Assembly (NCBI GenBank): GCA_036503065.1
Contig: DASXXM010000257.1
Span: 1-35,080, forward strand
Origin: DATEPR01 sp036503065
GTDB taxonomy: Bacteria; Actinomycetota; Actinomycetes; Mycobacteriales; Pseudonocardiaceae
Direction of reading: 5' to 3'
DNA length: 35,080 nt
Shown here: one piece after another, positions 25,468 through 32,309 of the stretch
How the letters are laid out: each line of letters starts with the position of its first letter
Numbering within the stretch: the first letter of the stretch is position 1
Position numbers and translations under genes: made by a program
Notes under the pieces: generated by a model
Seen by the model: the letters and a program-made list of their open reading frames with translations, nothing else
Told to the model about the DNA's origin: nothing
The model's database searches: none

Positions 25468-26292
25468 TCAGTCGACCTGTTCTTCCTCTCGGGCCGCCCG
25501 CCTGCTCCGGCTGGCCCGCAGGATCCGCGCCAACAGCAGGTTGAACGCCAGCGACACCTCGCGCGCGCCCGGCGTGTTCCACTGGTGGATCGGCAGGCAG
25601 GCGCCCTGGGCCTGCTGCACGGCCAGCCGGTCGGGCAACGCCACCGGCATCACCAGCGGCCCGAACAGCTCGCGCAGCTCCTCGATCCGGAACTGGTGCT
25701 CGTGCGACCGCGGCCGAACCCGGTTGACCACCACGCCCAGCGGCTGCAACCGAGGGTTGTGCAACTCCCGCTCGTTCTGCACCGCCTCGAACGCGCGCTG
25801 CACGCCGGACACGGCGAACATCGTCGGCTCGGTCACCAGCAGCGCCCGGTCGGCGGCCACCAGCGCGGACCGGGTCAGCTGGCCGAGCGACGGCGGGCAG
25901 TCCAGCAGGATCAGCTGGTACTCCGGTTCGCCGTCGGGCACCAGCTCGTTGACCTGTTCCAGTGCCTTGGCGAGCTTGCCGAGCTTCTGCGAGCCGGGCT
26001 CGGGATGGTTGAGCGCCTCGACCTCCTCGGAGCCGACCAGCACGTCAAGGCCCTCACCCCAGGGGCTGGGCGCGACAGCGGCGCGCAGGGTCGCGAGGCT
26101 GGGTCGGGCCAGTACGTCGACCAGGCTGCCGTCGGTATCGGCCGGATCCAGCGTGGCCGTCGAGTTGCACTGCGGGTCGAGGTCGACCACCAGCGTGCGC
26201 ACGCCTCGGCGCAGCGCCGCAGAAGCCAACCCGAGTACCACCGTCGTCTTACCCACGCCACCCTTGAGGCTCAGCACCGCGACCGTATGCAC
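25468..26292 (-). CDS. ParA/MinD-family P-loop ATPase
   Basis: Cytoplasmic deviant-Walker ATPase of the ParA family. From the GTG at 26292 the protein starts MHTVAVLSLKGGVGKTTVVL, with the signature KGGVGKTT at residues 10-17. Walker A' VVDLDPQCNSTATLD and the switch segment LILLDCPPSLGQLT follow. The C-terminus is basic then acidic (RASRSRRAAREEEQVD). No parB lies beside it, and the chromosomal parAB pair is normally near oriC, so it is probably an orphan ParA with another cargo. An upstream GTG at 26322 is in frame, but a -10 element 7 nt before 26292 and the family start favour the shorter form (274 residues). Confidence 0.88.
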   Translation of the reverse strand: MHTVAVLSLKGGVGKTTVVLGLASAALRRGVRTLVVDLDPQCNSTATLDPADTDGSLVDVLARPSLATLRAAVAPSPWGEGLDVLVGSEEVEALNHPEPGSQKLGKLAKALEQVNELVPDGEPEYQLILLDCPPSLGQLTRSALVAADRALLVTEPTMFAVSGVQRAFEAVQNERELHNPRLQPLGVVVNRVRPRSHEHQFRIEELRELFGPLVMPVALPDRLAVQQAQGACLPIHQWNTPGAREVSLAFNLLLARILRASRSRRAAREEEQVD

Positions 26293-26299
26293 GCCAGGA

Positions 26300-26305
26300 A
26301 GCTTA
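26300..26305 (-). promoter_or_regulatory. Predicted -10 element (TAAGCT) for leaderless ParA-like mRNA
   Basis: On the minus strand TAAGCT ends 7 nt before the GTG at 26292, with no Shine-Dalgarno. This supports that GTG as a leaderless start rather than 26322. Confidence 0.45.
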
Positions 26306-26377
26306 GAGTGATCCGGCAACACACGGCGGCAACCAGGTGGCCGATCGCGATCGGATCGTGCCTTGATCGCGTCCCGG

Positions 26378-27595
26378 TCAGCCGACCCGGACCGCCGACA
26401 CGGGCTCGACCTGCGGCTTCGGTGCGGTCCCTGCGGGACGGAGCAGCAGCACGATGCCGCTGGCGCACATTCCGGTGAATATCACCAGCAACAGAACCCG
26501 GTAGTCGACAACCGCGATCAGCGCGGCACCCAGGCCGATCGACGCGGTCTGCGGGCCGGTCAGGAGCATGGTGGCCGTCGCGTTCACCCGGCCCTGCAGC
26601 CGGGGCGGCGTGTACCGCTGCAGTCCGGTGCTCCAGCCGACCACGAACCACGGCACGCCGACGCCCACCACGAACGTCCCGAACAGCACCATCGGCAACG
26701 ACGACGGGATCAGCCCGAGCGCGCCGACGCCGACCACGCCGAGCCCGATGCCGACCGTGCGGGCCTCCGCCAGCCTGCGCAGCAGCGCCGCCGCGGTCAG
26801 CCCGCCGAGCACGGCACCGGCGCCCTGCACGGAGTCGATCACCCCGTAGAACGACGGCGACCGGTGCAGTCCCTGGTCCACCACGGCGAACCCGACCGTC
26901 TCGAACAGCCCGACGACGGCGAACGCGAGCGCGCCCATGACGGTGAGCTGCAGCAGCACCGGCACCGACCGGACGTGCCGGAATCCGGCCAGCAGCGCGT
27001 CGGCCAGCCGGCCGGTTCGCGGCTCCGCCACCGACTCGGTGACCCGCACGGTGGCCAGCGCGACGGCGGCCACGCCGAACATCGCCGAGTTGGCCAGGGT
27101 CAGGCCGTGGCCGCCCAACCAGGTGTAGAGGCCGGCGCCGGCCAGTGGGGACAGCAGCCGCAGGCCCTGGCTGGTGGTCTGCAACACGGCGTTGGCGGCG
27201 CCGAGTTCGTGGTCGGCCAGCATGTCCCGCAGCAGCGCGCTGCGGCTGGCGCCCAGCACGGTGTTGGCGAGGCCGATGGTCGCGGCGACCGCGTAGATCA
27301 GCCACAGCTGGCCGCGGCCGTGCACGCCCAGCAGCGCCAGCTCGGCCACGCCGACGGCCGCGTTCGTGGTGACCAGCAGAGTCCGGCGGGGCAGCCGGTC
27401 CACCAGGTGGCCGCCCAGCGGTCCGAGCAGGCTCGGCACGCCGAGGGCCAGGAAGACACAGGCAGCCAAGGCGTTGCTGTGGGTCAGGTCCTTGGCCCAG
27501 ATGCCCAGCGCCAGGTAGAGCGCGCCGGCCGCGAAACTGGACACCACCTGGCCGGCCAGCAGCCTGCGGAACGCACGGTCGCGCAGCACACCCAT
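26378..27595 (-). CDS. Major facilitator superfamily transporter (probable exporter)
   Basis: Integral membrane protein of 405 residues with about 12 membrane segments and the MFS loop 2-3 motif GGHLVDRLPRRTLLVTTN (G-x3-D-x2-x-R-R type). It begins MGVLRDRAFRRLLAGQVVSS, usual for MFS_3/enterobactin-exporter-like efflux proteins. The ATG at 27595 lies 7 nt after the stop of an ArsR-like regulator, so regulator and transporter form one unit. This suggests inducible efflux of a compound sensed by the regulator; the substrate cannot be told from sequence. Confidence 0.9.
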   Translation of the reverse strand: MGVLRDRAFRRLLAGQVVSSFAAGALYLALGIWAKDLTHSNALAACVFLALGVPSLLGPLGGHLVDRLPRRTLLVTTNAAVGVAELALLGVHGRGQLWLIYAVAATIGLANTVLGASRSALLRDMLADHELGAANAVLQTTSQGLRLLSPLAGAGLYTWLGGHGLTLANSAMFGVAAVALATVRVTESVAEPRTGRLADALLAGFRHVRSVPVLLQLTVMGALAFAVVGLFETVGFAVVDQGLHRSPSFYGVIDSVQGAGAVLGGLTAAALLRRLAEARTVGIGLGVVGVGALGLIPSSLPMVLFGTFVVGVGVPWFVVGWSTGLQRYTPPRLQGRVNATATMLLTGPQTASIGLGAALIAVVDYRVLLLVIFTGMCASGIVLLLRPAGTAPKPQVEPVSAVRVG

Positions 27596-27602
27596 GACCG
27601 TC

Positions 27603-28187
27603 CTACTTCCGCGGGGGCTGCGGCGCCACGGACATGGACAGGAACACCCGCACCTGGCGGGCGCCTGCCGGCCGGAGGTCCGGGTTGTTCCAGCGGTCCT
27701 CGTGCCGGTCGGTCAGCTCCGTAATGTGCCGGCGCAGTTCGATCGCTTCGGCGGGCGTGAGGTAGATGGTCGACGCGTTGAACCCGGTCGACCGCTTGCG
27801 CCACTCCTCCGGTTCCAGGCTTCTGCGGCGCAGGCGCTCCTTCATCACGCTGTACTCGTTGTCGAGGAAGGCATCGCCGGCGGCCTCCGCGGCCAGTTGC
27901 CCCTCCTCGCCGAGGCCCTCGGCGGTGAACGACTGGTCGCGGCTGACCAGCCGCCATGGCTTCTCCCTGCCCTGCCCGCCCGGCGCCTCCTCGATGAAGT
28001 CGTACTTGGCGAGCATGTTGAGGTGGTAGGAGCAGCTGGCCACGCTCTCGCCGAGCACTTCGGCGCAGCGGGTGGCCGTCGCGGTCTGCTCGGCGTCGAT
28101 CAGCGACAGCAGCTTCCAGCGCAACGGGTGCGCCAGCGCGCGCAAACGCTTGGGGTCGGAGATCAGCGGTTGTTCCTGGTCCGGCAT
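27603..28187 (-). CDS. ArsR-type winged-helix transcriptional regulator
   Basis: The 194-residue protein has an N-terminal winged helix-turn-helix (about residues 10-75: ISDPKRLRALAHPLRWKLLS, then TRCAEVLGESVASCSYHLNM), the ArsR/HTH_20 type in which SYHLNML is the recognition helix. A longer C-terminal ligand or dimer domain is rich in charged residues. No metal-binding CxC motif is apparent, so a small organic signal is more likely than a metal. It precedes the MFS gene by 7 nt. A palindrome overlapping its -10 region suggests autorepression. Confidence 0.88.
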   Translation of the reverse strand: MPDQEQPLISDPKRLRALAHPLRWKLLSLIDAEQTATATRCAEVLGESVASCSYHLNMLAKYDFIEEAPGGQGREKPWRLVSRDQSFTAEGLGEEGQLAAEAAGDAFLDNEYSVMKERLRRRSLEPEEWRKRSTGFNASTIYLTPAEAIELRRHITELTDRHEDRWNNPDLRPAGARQVRVFLSMSVAPQPPRK

Positions 28188-28193
28188 ATGGTC

Positions 28194-28204
28194 AAGGTAA
28201 CCTT
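28194..28204 (-). promoter_or_regulatory. Palindrome AAGGTAACCTT overlapping the ArsR-like gene's -10
   Basis: AAGGT-A-ACCTT is a perfect 5-bp inverted repeat around one base. Read on the minus strand, TACCTT (28199-28194) lies 6 nt before the ATG at 28187 and could be a leaderless -10. A dimeric regulator bound here would block transcription, so it is a likely autoregulatory operator. Confidence 0.5.
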
Positions 28205-28289
28205 ATCAAGGAGTCCTTCGCAAGATGTGTTGCTAAAGGTGTCCTGTTGAGGTTCTGCCCCAGCTCAATCGGCCGCGGCCGGCCGCACC

Positions 28290-28295
28290 TAGACT
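28290..28295 (+). promoter_or_regulatory. Predicted -10 element (TAGACT) for leaderless methyltransferase mRNA
   Basis: TAGACT ends 7 nt before the ATG at 28303 with no Shine-Dalgarno in between, fitting leaderless transcription. Confidence 0.45.
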
Positions 28296-28302
28296 GCGCG
28301 CC

Positions 28303-29028
28303 ATGCGACCGGACGCGGTGTACCGCGTGCTAGAGGCCGAGGTGGCCGCCGCGCGGCGGCGCAGGAGCGGTCAGCCGCCGCGGGTGCTGGACGTCGGCGG
28401 CGGCAGTGGCGTGTGGGCGGTGCCCCTTGCCGCGGCCGGCTGCGCCGTCACCGTGATCGAACCGAGCCCGAACGCCCTCGCCACCCTGCACCGCCGCGCC
28501 GCGGAGGCGGGCGTCACGATCACCGCGATCCAGGGCGACACGGACGCGCTGGACCGTCTCGTCCCGGTCGGCGAGGCCGACCTGGTGCTGGGTCACGGCC
28601 TGCTTGAGGTCGTGGACGACGTGGCCGCCGCGGTCGCGGCGTTGACGGCGGCCTGCGCGCTCGGCGGTGCGGTGTCGATCCTGGTGGCCAACCGCTATGC
28701 CGCCATCCTGTATCGAGCGTTGGCCGGCCGTCTGGTCGACGCCCGCCGCCTGCTGGAGTCCGAAGCCGGCCAGCTGCCCGGCTCCGGCGAGTCGGTACAA
28801 CGCCGGTTCGACGTGGCCGGCCTGGAAACCACGCTGAAGGAGGCCGGCCTGGTGGTCGAGATCCTCCAGGGCCACGGCGTGGTGTCGGACATCGTGCCGG
28901 GCGCCGTACTGGAGGCCAACCCCGGCGCGGCCGAAGCCCTGGCCCAACTGGAGTTGGCGGCAGCCAACCGCCCACCCCTGCGCGACGTGGCGGCCCGCCT
29001 GCACGCCCTAGCACGCCGAACCGGCTGA
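28303..29028 (+). CDS. Class I SAM-dependent methyltransferase
   Basis: Cytoplasmic methyltransferase of 241 residues. Motif I RVLDVGGGSGVWAVPLA (about 27-43), the acidic SAM-ribose residue in VTVIEPSPNAL, and motif-IV-like ADLVLGHGLLEVVDD are clear. The C-terminal half (residues 140-241) resembles the SmtA/CmoM group, in which a SAM-like carboxymethylation of tRNA wobble uridine occurs, but that assignment is weak. The gene is monocistronic, divergent from the ArsR-like gene, with its own leaderless-type promoter. The substrate is unknown. Confidence 0.85.
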   Translation: MRPDAVYRVLEAEVAAARRRRSGQPPRVLDVGGGSGVWAVPLAAAGCAVTVIEPSPNALATLHRRAAEAGVTITAIQGDTDALDRLVPVGEADLVLGHGLLEVVDDVAAAVAALTAACALGGAVSILVANRYAAILYRALAGRLVDARRLLESEAGQLPGSGESVQRRFDVAGLETTLKEAGLVVEILQGHGVVSDIVPGAVLEANPGAAEALAQLELAAANRPPLRDVAARLHALARRTG

Positions 29029-29037
29029 CGCTCGCGA

Positions 29038-29065
29038 CTGTCCACAGTCAACAGAGTTGTCCACA
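29038..29065 (+). other. Two DnaA-box-like 9-mers upstream of dinB
   Basis: CTGTCCACA (29038-29046) and TTGTCCACA (29057-29065) lie 19 nt apart. TTGTCCACA is the preferred actinobacterial DnaA box; the first has one change. A third, CTGTCCACA, is at 30741-30749 after dinB. No other origin feature is seen, so these may be DnaA-titration or regulatory sites. Confidence 0.4.
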
Positions 29066-29180
29066 GCCCACCGGCAGACGCCGATTCGCCGGCCCCAAAA
29101 ACGATAGGCTGGAATTGGGGGGCGCCCCATGAGCGGACGCCGCGAAATCGATGCGCGCGACGAGGATCCGGGCGGACGAT

Positions 29181-29392
29181 GATACGTCCGAGTCAGATCT
29201 TTCGGCGACAGGTCCGGGACGGGCGACGGCGATACGTCCGAGTCAGATCTCCGACGACAGACCCGGACGGGCGATGTCCATGCGTCCGAAGTCGGACCGT
29301 TCGACGACGGGACCGCGGGACCGTTGAAGGCGTTGTGTCCAAAGTCGGATCGTGGGGCGATGCATTGCACCGCTCGTTGTCCGACCTCGTCG
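29181..29392 (+). repeat. Array of about five GTCCGA-type imperfect palindromes before dinB
   Basis: An exact 20-mer (GATACGTCCGAGTCAGATCT) occurs at 29181-29200 and 29231-29250. Related units follow: GTCCGAAGTCGGAC (29284-29297, a perfect 6-bp inverted repeat with AG centre), GTCCAAAGTCGGAT (from 29337) and GTCCGACCTCG (from 29379). Steps between the GTCC positions are 50, 48, 53 and 42 bp. As the period is not a multiple of three and no good frame exists, this is not coding. It looks like a multi-site operator lying before dinB. Confidence 0.65.
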
Positions 29393-29421
29393 TTAAGCTT
29401 CGGTGCGGAGTTGGGTGGTGA

Positions 29422-30690
29422 GTGCCGGTGGGTAGGAGTGGCGATCTGCCGCGCGGTCTCGTGGACCGCTACCTCGCCGACGAATCCGATCCCACCAGTT
29501 GGCCTGCCGACACGGGCTGTCCGATCCTGCACGTGGACATGGACGCCTTCTACGCCTCGGTCGAGATCCGGGATCGGCCCGAGTTGCGGGACCGGCCGGT
29601 GGTGGTCGGTGGCATCGGGCCGCGTGGCGTGGTGTGTTCCGCCAATTATCTGGCTCGCCGGTTCGGCGTGCGGTCGGCGATGCCCACCTCGCGCGCTCGC
29701 CGAATGTGCCCGCAGGCCGTGTTCCTGCCGCCGAACTTCGACGTCTACCGGGAGGTTTCCCGGGGTGTGTTGGCCAGTTTTCGCGAGCTGACGCCGTTGG
29801 TCGAACCGTTGAGCCTTGACGAGGCGTTCCTCGACGTGGCGGGGGCACTGCGGCGCACGCGGCTGACGCCGATCGAGTTGGGTGTGCTGATCCGCCGCCG
29901 GGTCACCGCGGATCACCGGATCTCCTGTTCGGTCGGTGTCGCGTCGACCAAGTTCATCGCCAAACTGGCGTCCGGCATGGCCAAGCCGGACGGGCTGCTG
30001 GTGGTGCCGAAGGCCGAGACGCTGGACTTCCTGCGGCCGCTGCCGGTGTCGGCGCTCTGGGGTGTCGGCGCGCGCACCACGGAACAGTTGGCGCGGGTCG
30101 GCTTGACGACGGTCGGCGCGGTGGCCGACAGTCCGCTGCCGCGGTTGCGCCGGATCATCGGCGTCGCGGCGGCGGAGCATCTGCACACGCTGGCCAACGG
30201 GCACGACACCCGGGCCGTCGAGCCCGAGTCGGTGGACAAGTCGATCGGCGCCGAGGAGACGTTCGACGTCGATCACCACGATCGGGTGTTGCTCAGGCGC
30301 GAACTGCTGCGGCTGTCCGAGCGGACCGCGGCGACACTGCGATCCCGTGGGGTGCGCGGCCGGACCGTGTCCATCAAGGTCCGGTTCGCCGATTTCACCA
30401 CAATCACCCGTTCGCGCACTCTGCCGGTGGCGACCGATGTCACCCAGGAGGTTTACCGGACCGCGTGCCGGCTATTGGACGAGCAGGTTCCGGCCGGCGC
30501 GGTCCGGCTGATCGGGGTCCGGATGGAACAACTCGCCGGAACGACGGGGAGCGGCGAGCAGTTGGCGCTGGACGCCCCGGAACACGGCTGGCGGGATGCT
30601 GATCTCGCCGCGGATCAGGCGCGTTCCCGGTTCGGTAGTTCCGCGATCCGGCCGGCCAGCCTGCTCAATGTCAAGCGCACCAAGGAATAG
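29422..30690 (+). CDS. dinB: Y-family DNA polymerase IV (DinB)
   Basis: Translesion DNA polymerase of 422 residues. The catalytic motifs are ILHVDMDAFYASVEIRD and LSLDEAFLDVAGALR, giving the three metal-binding acidic residues. The steric-gate region, SCSVGVASTKFIAKLASG, the helix-hairpin-helix region ALWGVGARTTEQLARVG and a C-terminal little-finger domain follow. QLALD near residue 375 resembles a beta-clamp peptide with a changed last residue. The start is GTG 29422 or GTG 29428; both have only weak ribosome-binding sites (GGAG at 29407). No canonical actinobacterial LexA box is seen upstream; instead a repeat array precedes it. Confidence 0.95.
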   Translation: MPVGRSGDLPRGLVDRYLADESDPTSWPADTGCPILHVDMDAFYASVEIRDRPELRDRPVVVGGIGPRGVVCSANYLARRFGVRSAMPTSRARRMCPQAVFLPPNFDVYREVSRGVLASFRELTPLVEPLSLDEAFLDVAGALRRTRLTPIELGVLIRRRVTADHRISCSVGVASTKFIAKLASGMAKPDGLLVVPKAETLDFLRPLPVSALWGVGARTTEQLARVGLTTVGAVADSPLPRLRRIIGVAAAEHLHTLANGHDTRAVEPESVDKSIGAEETFDVDHHDRVLLRRELLRLSERTAATLRSRGVRGRTVSIKVRFADFTTITRSRTLPVATDVTQEVYRTACRLLDEQVPAGAVRLIGVRMEQLAGTTGSGEQLALDAPEHGWRDADLAADQARSRFGSSAIRPASLLNVKRTKE

Positions 30691-31301
30691 CCGCGAACAC
30701 GCTGCCGTTACTTTCCAGTGTGGAAGATCAACTGGATTATCTGTCCACAGTGGATCGTTAGGCGACTGCTGAAACTGGATTACGTTGTTGACACGCACAA
30801 CATCACCCGGGGATTGAGCCGGTACCGACAAGTAATGTTGCCGGTTGTCCGATTGTTGATTAAACTGGACAAGCATCACCACGGGCACCCGGCTGCCGCC
30901 GTCCGGCTTAACGCGTGTCCGCTACGCGGACGCCGCCGGAGATCCGATCGGGTAAATCCTGCCCTCGCCGGGGTAGCGGCAATACCGCCCGGTGCCGGGC
31001 AACGCCGCCCGGCTTTGCATACCTGATTGTACCCAGATCACGTTGGCACACAACGATTTTCGGCATGCCGACGACGCCGGCCCCGGTACCAGCCGATACA
31101 CCCGCGTTGACCGGCCCGGGTTCTCGATGGGCCGTCGTGGTTTACACAGGAGCAGCAAGCAGGCACAGCCGGTTGGCCCGGAAACCCAAAGAATGGCGTT
31201 TTTGAGAATGCGACGCTATCCTGCTAACGATACCAGCGGGCAGTCGAGCGCACCCGTTCGCAGGTGCGACTCGGACACGGTGTTTGAGGGAGAAGGAAAC
31301 C
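30691..31301. other. AT-richer non-coding region between dinB and lsr2
   Basis: No frame in these 611 bp has coding bias. It holds a DnaA-box-like CTGTCCACA (30741-30749), TTGTCC/GGACAA arms (30845-30850, 30867-30872) around an AT-rich core, and hairpins at 30917-30931 (GTCCGC-TAC-GCGGAC) and 30987-31000 (GCCCGG-TG-CCGGGC). The lsr2 promoter is at 31202-31230. The AT-rich tracts are plausible binding sites for Lsr2 itself. Confidence 0.6.
31202..31230 (+). promoter_or_regulatory. Predicted lsr2 promoter
   Basis: TTGAGA (31202-31207), a 17-nt spacer and TAACGA (31225-31230) match a vegetative-type promoter. The predicted start is about 65 nt before the lsr2 ATG, which also has an AGAAGGA ribosome-binding site, so this mRNA is not leaderless. 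Confidence 0.5.
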
Positions 31302-32012
31302 ATGGCACGTAAGGTCCTCGTGCGACTTGTCGACGATCTGGACGGTTTGCCCAGCGAGGGTGTGGCTACGGTCACTTTCTCTCTCGATGGGGTGACGTAC
31401 TCGATCGACCTGAATCAGGCGAACGCCGGCAAGTTGCGGGACGGTTTGGCCGACTACATCACGGCCGCCCGGCGCATCGGCGGCCGGATGAAGCGTGGTT
31501 CGGCGGCAGGCGGCCGTTCGGCCGGCAGCGGCAACGACGGTCCCGCAATCCGGGAATGGGCGCGCGAACAGGGCCACGAGCTGGCCGAGCGCGGTCGCAT
31601 TCCATCGCACATCGTGGACGCCTACCACGCCGCCAACCGTAGTGGCCGGGCAAAAGCCCCGGTCAGGGCGACAAACGCACCCGCGAAAGCCGCAGCGGCC
31701 AACAAGACCGCATTGACGAAGGCGACCGCACCGACCGGCAAGGCCACCAGGGCGGCCCGCGGCGCACGGCCGGCCGCGGCCAAGGCGACGAAGGCCCCGG
31801 CCACCAAGAGTGCCGCGACCAAGGCGGCACCGGCGAAGGCCGGCACCGCCAAGGCGACCACCGCCAAGCCGGCCGCGAAGACCGCGGCGAAGACCACCAC
31901 GGCCAAGGCGGCCGAGCCGGCCGCCAAGACCCCCCGGGCGGCCACCAAGGCGCCAAGGGCCACCAAGTCCACCGTGACCGCCAAGACCGGGCAGCGCGGC
32001 CGTAGGGCGTGA
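31302..32012 (+). CDS. lsr2: Nucleoid-associated protein Lsr2 with a long histone-H1-like tail
   Basis: Lsr2 is the actinobacterial H-NS analogue that bridges DNA and silences AT-rich genes. Residues 1-112 are a complete Lsr2: the dimerisation part MARKVLVRLVDDLDG ... VTYSIDLN, a linker, and the DNA-binding part IREWAREQGHELAERGRIPS with the AT-hook-like Arg97-Gly98-Arg99. The usual protein stops near residue 112-115, but this one is 236 residues. The extra 120 are almost only Ala, Lys, Thr and Pro in AKAT/AAKT-like repeats, as in histone H1 or the tails of mycobacterial HupB. The same frame and codon bias continue, so this is not a frameshift artefact. The stop overlaps smr by GTGA. Confidence 0.93.
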   Translation: MARKVLVRLVDDLDGLPSEGVATVTFSLDGVTYSIDLNQANAGKLRDGLADYITAARRIGGRMKRGSAAGGRSAGSGNDGPAIREWAREQGHELAERGRIPSHIVDAYHAANRSGRAKAPVRATNAPAKAAAANKTALTKATAPTGKATRAARGARPAAAKATKAPATKSAATKAAPAKAGTAKATTAKPAAKTAAKTTTAKAAEPAAKTPRAATKAPRATKSTVTAKTGQRGRRA

Positions 32013-32263
32013 AGCTCAAGCTCGACCTGCACGACGTCTACAACCGCGGCGCGGACATCGACCGGGCCCTGCGGGAGATCATCGACGAGGCGGTGGCCAA
32101 GAAGGCCACCCTCGTCGAGATCATCCCCGGCAAGGGATCCGGACAACTCAAGAAGCACGTGCTGCGTTTTCTGGACCGCAAGGACATCAAGGCCCTCTAC
32201 CACCGGGTGGAGAAGGACTCGAAGAACTTCGGCCGGCTGTTCATCCACTTCCGCTGGCACTGA
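32009..32263 (+). CDS. Stand-alone Smr-domain protein
   Basis: The 84-residue protein is a single Smr domain, the small MutS-related module found at the end of MutS2 and as stand-alone proteins, with DNA- or RNA-nicking activity in studied members. The LDLH motif (residues 5-8), EIIPGKGSGQLKKHVLRFL with the GKG loop (about 38-56), and the C-terminal FGRLFIHFRW strand are present. The GTG overlaps the lsr2 stop by 4 nt, so translation is coupled to a nucleoid protein. The last codons form one arm of a long inverted repeat shared with the ftsK 3' flank. Confidence 0.88.
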   Translation: MKLKLDLHDVYNRGADIDRALREIIDEAVAKKATLVEIIPGKGSGQLKKHVLRFLDRKDIKALYHRVEKDSKNFGRLFIHFRWH

Positions 32264-32306
32264 GCCGATCCGAAGGATCGGGCCAGGCCTGCGGAAGTGG
32301 ATGAAC
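32239..32306. terminator. Nested inverted repeat between convergent smr and ftsK (bidirectional terminator)
   Basis: The 16-nt arms at 32239-32254 and 32291-32306 are perfect complements. Inside them CCGATCC (32265-32271) and GGATCGG (32275-32281) form a second stem around GAA. The left outer arm is coding sequence for the last Smr residues, and the right arm ends 3 nt before the ftsK stop codon. Being symmetrical, it can act on both converging transcripts. There is no T-run. Confidence 0.75.
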
Positions 32307-32309
32307 CGT

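Noticed and set aside
29181..29392. CRISPR-like array
   Set aside because: Only two identical units, the others are strongly diverged, the spacers are related to each other and no cas genes are present.
29179..29421. 80-residue open frame through the dinB upstream repeats
   Set aside because: Arg-rich translation without codon bias, and the 50-bp repeat period breaks the frame, so the region is regulatory rather than coding.
30718..31026. 102-residue open frame between dinB and lsr2
   Set aside because: Poor third-position GC, no ribosome-binding site and no recognisable domain.
31650..32012. Separate gene or frameshift junction in the lsr2 tail
   Set aside because: The frame is continuous with the Lsr2 domain, with no internal stop or start signal, and the composition is uniform AKT-rich up to the stop that overlaps smr.
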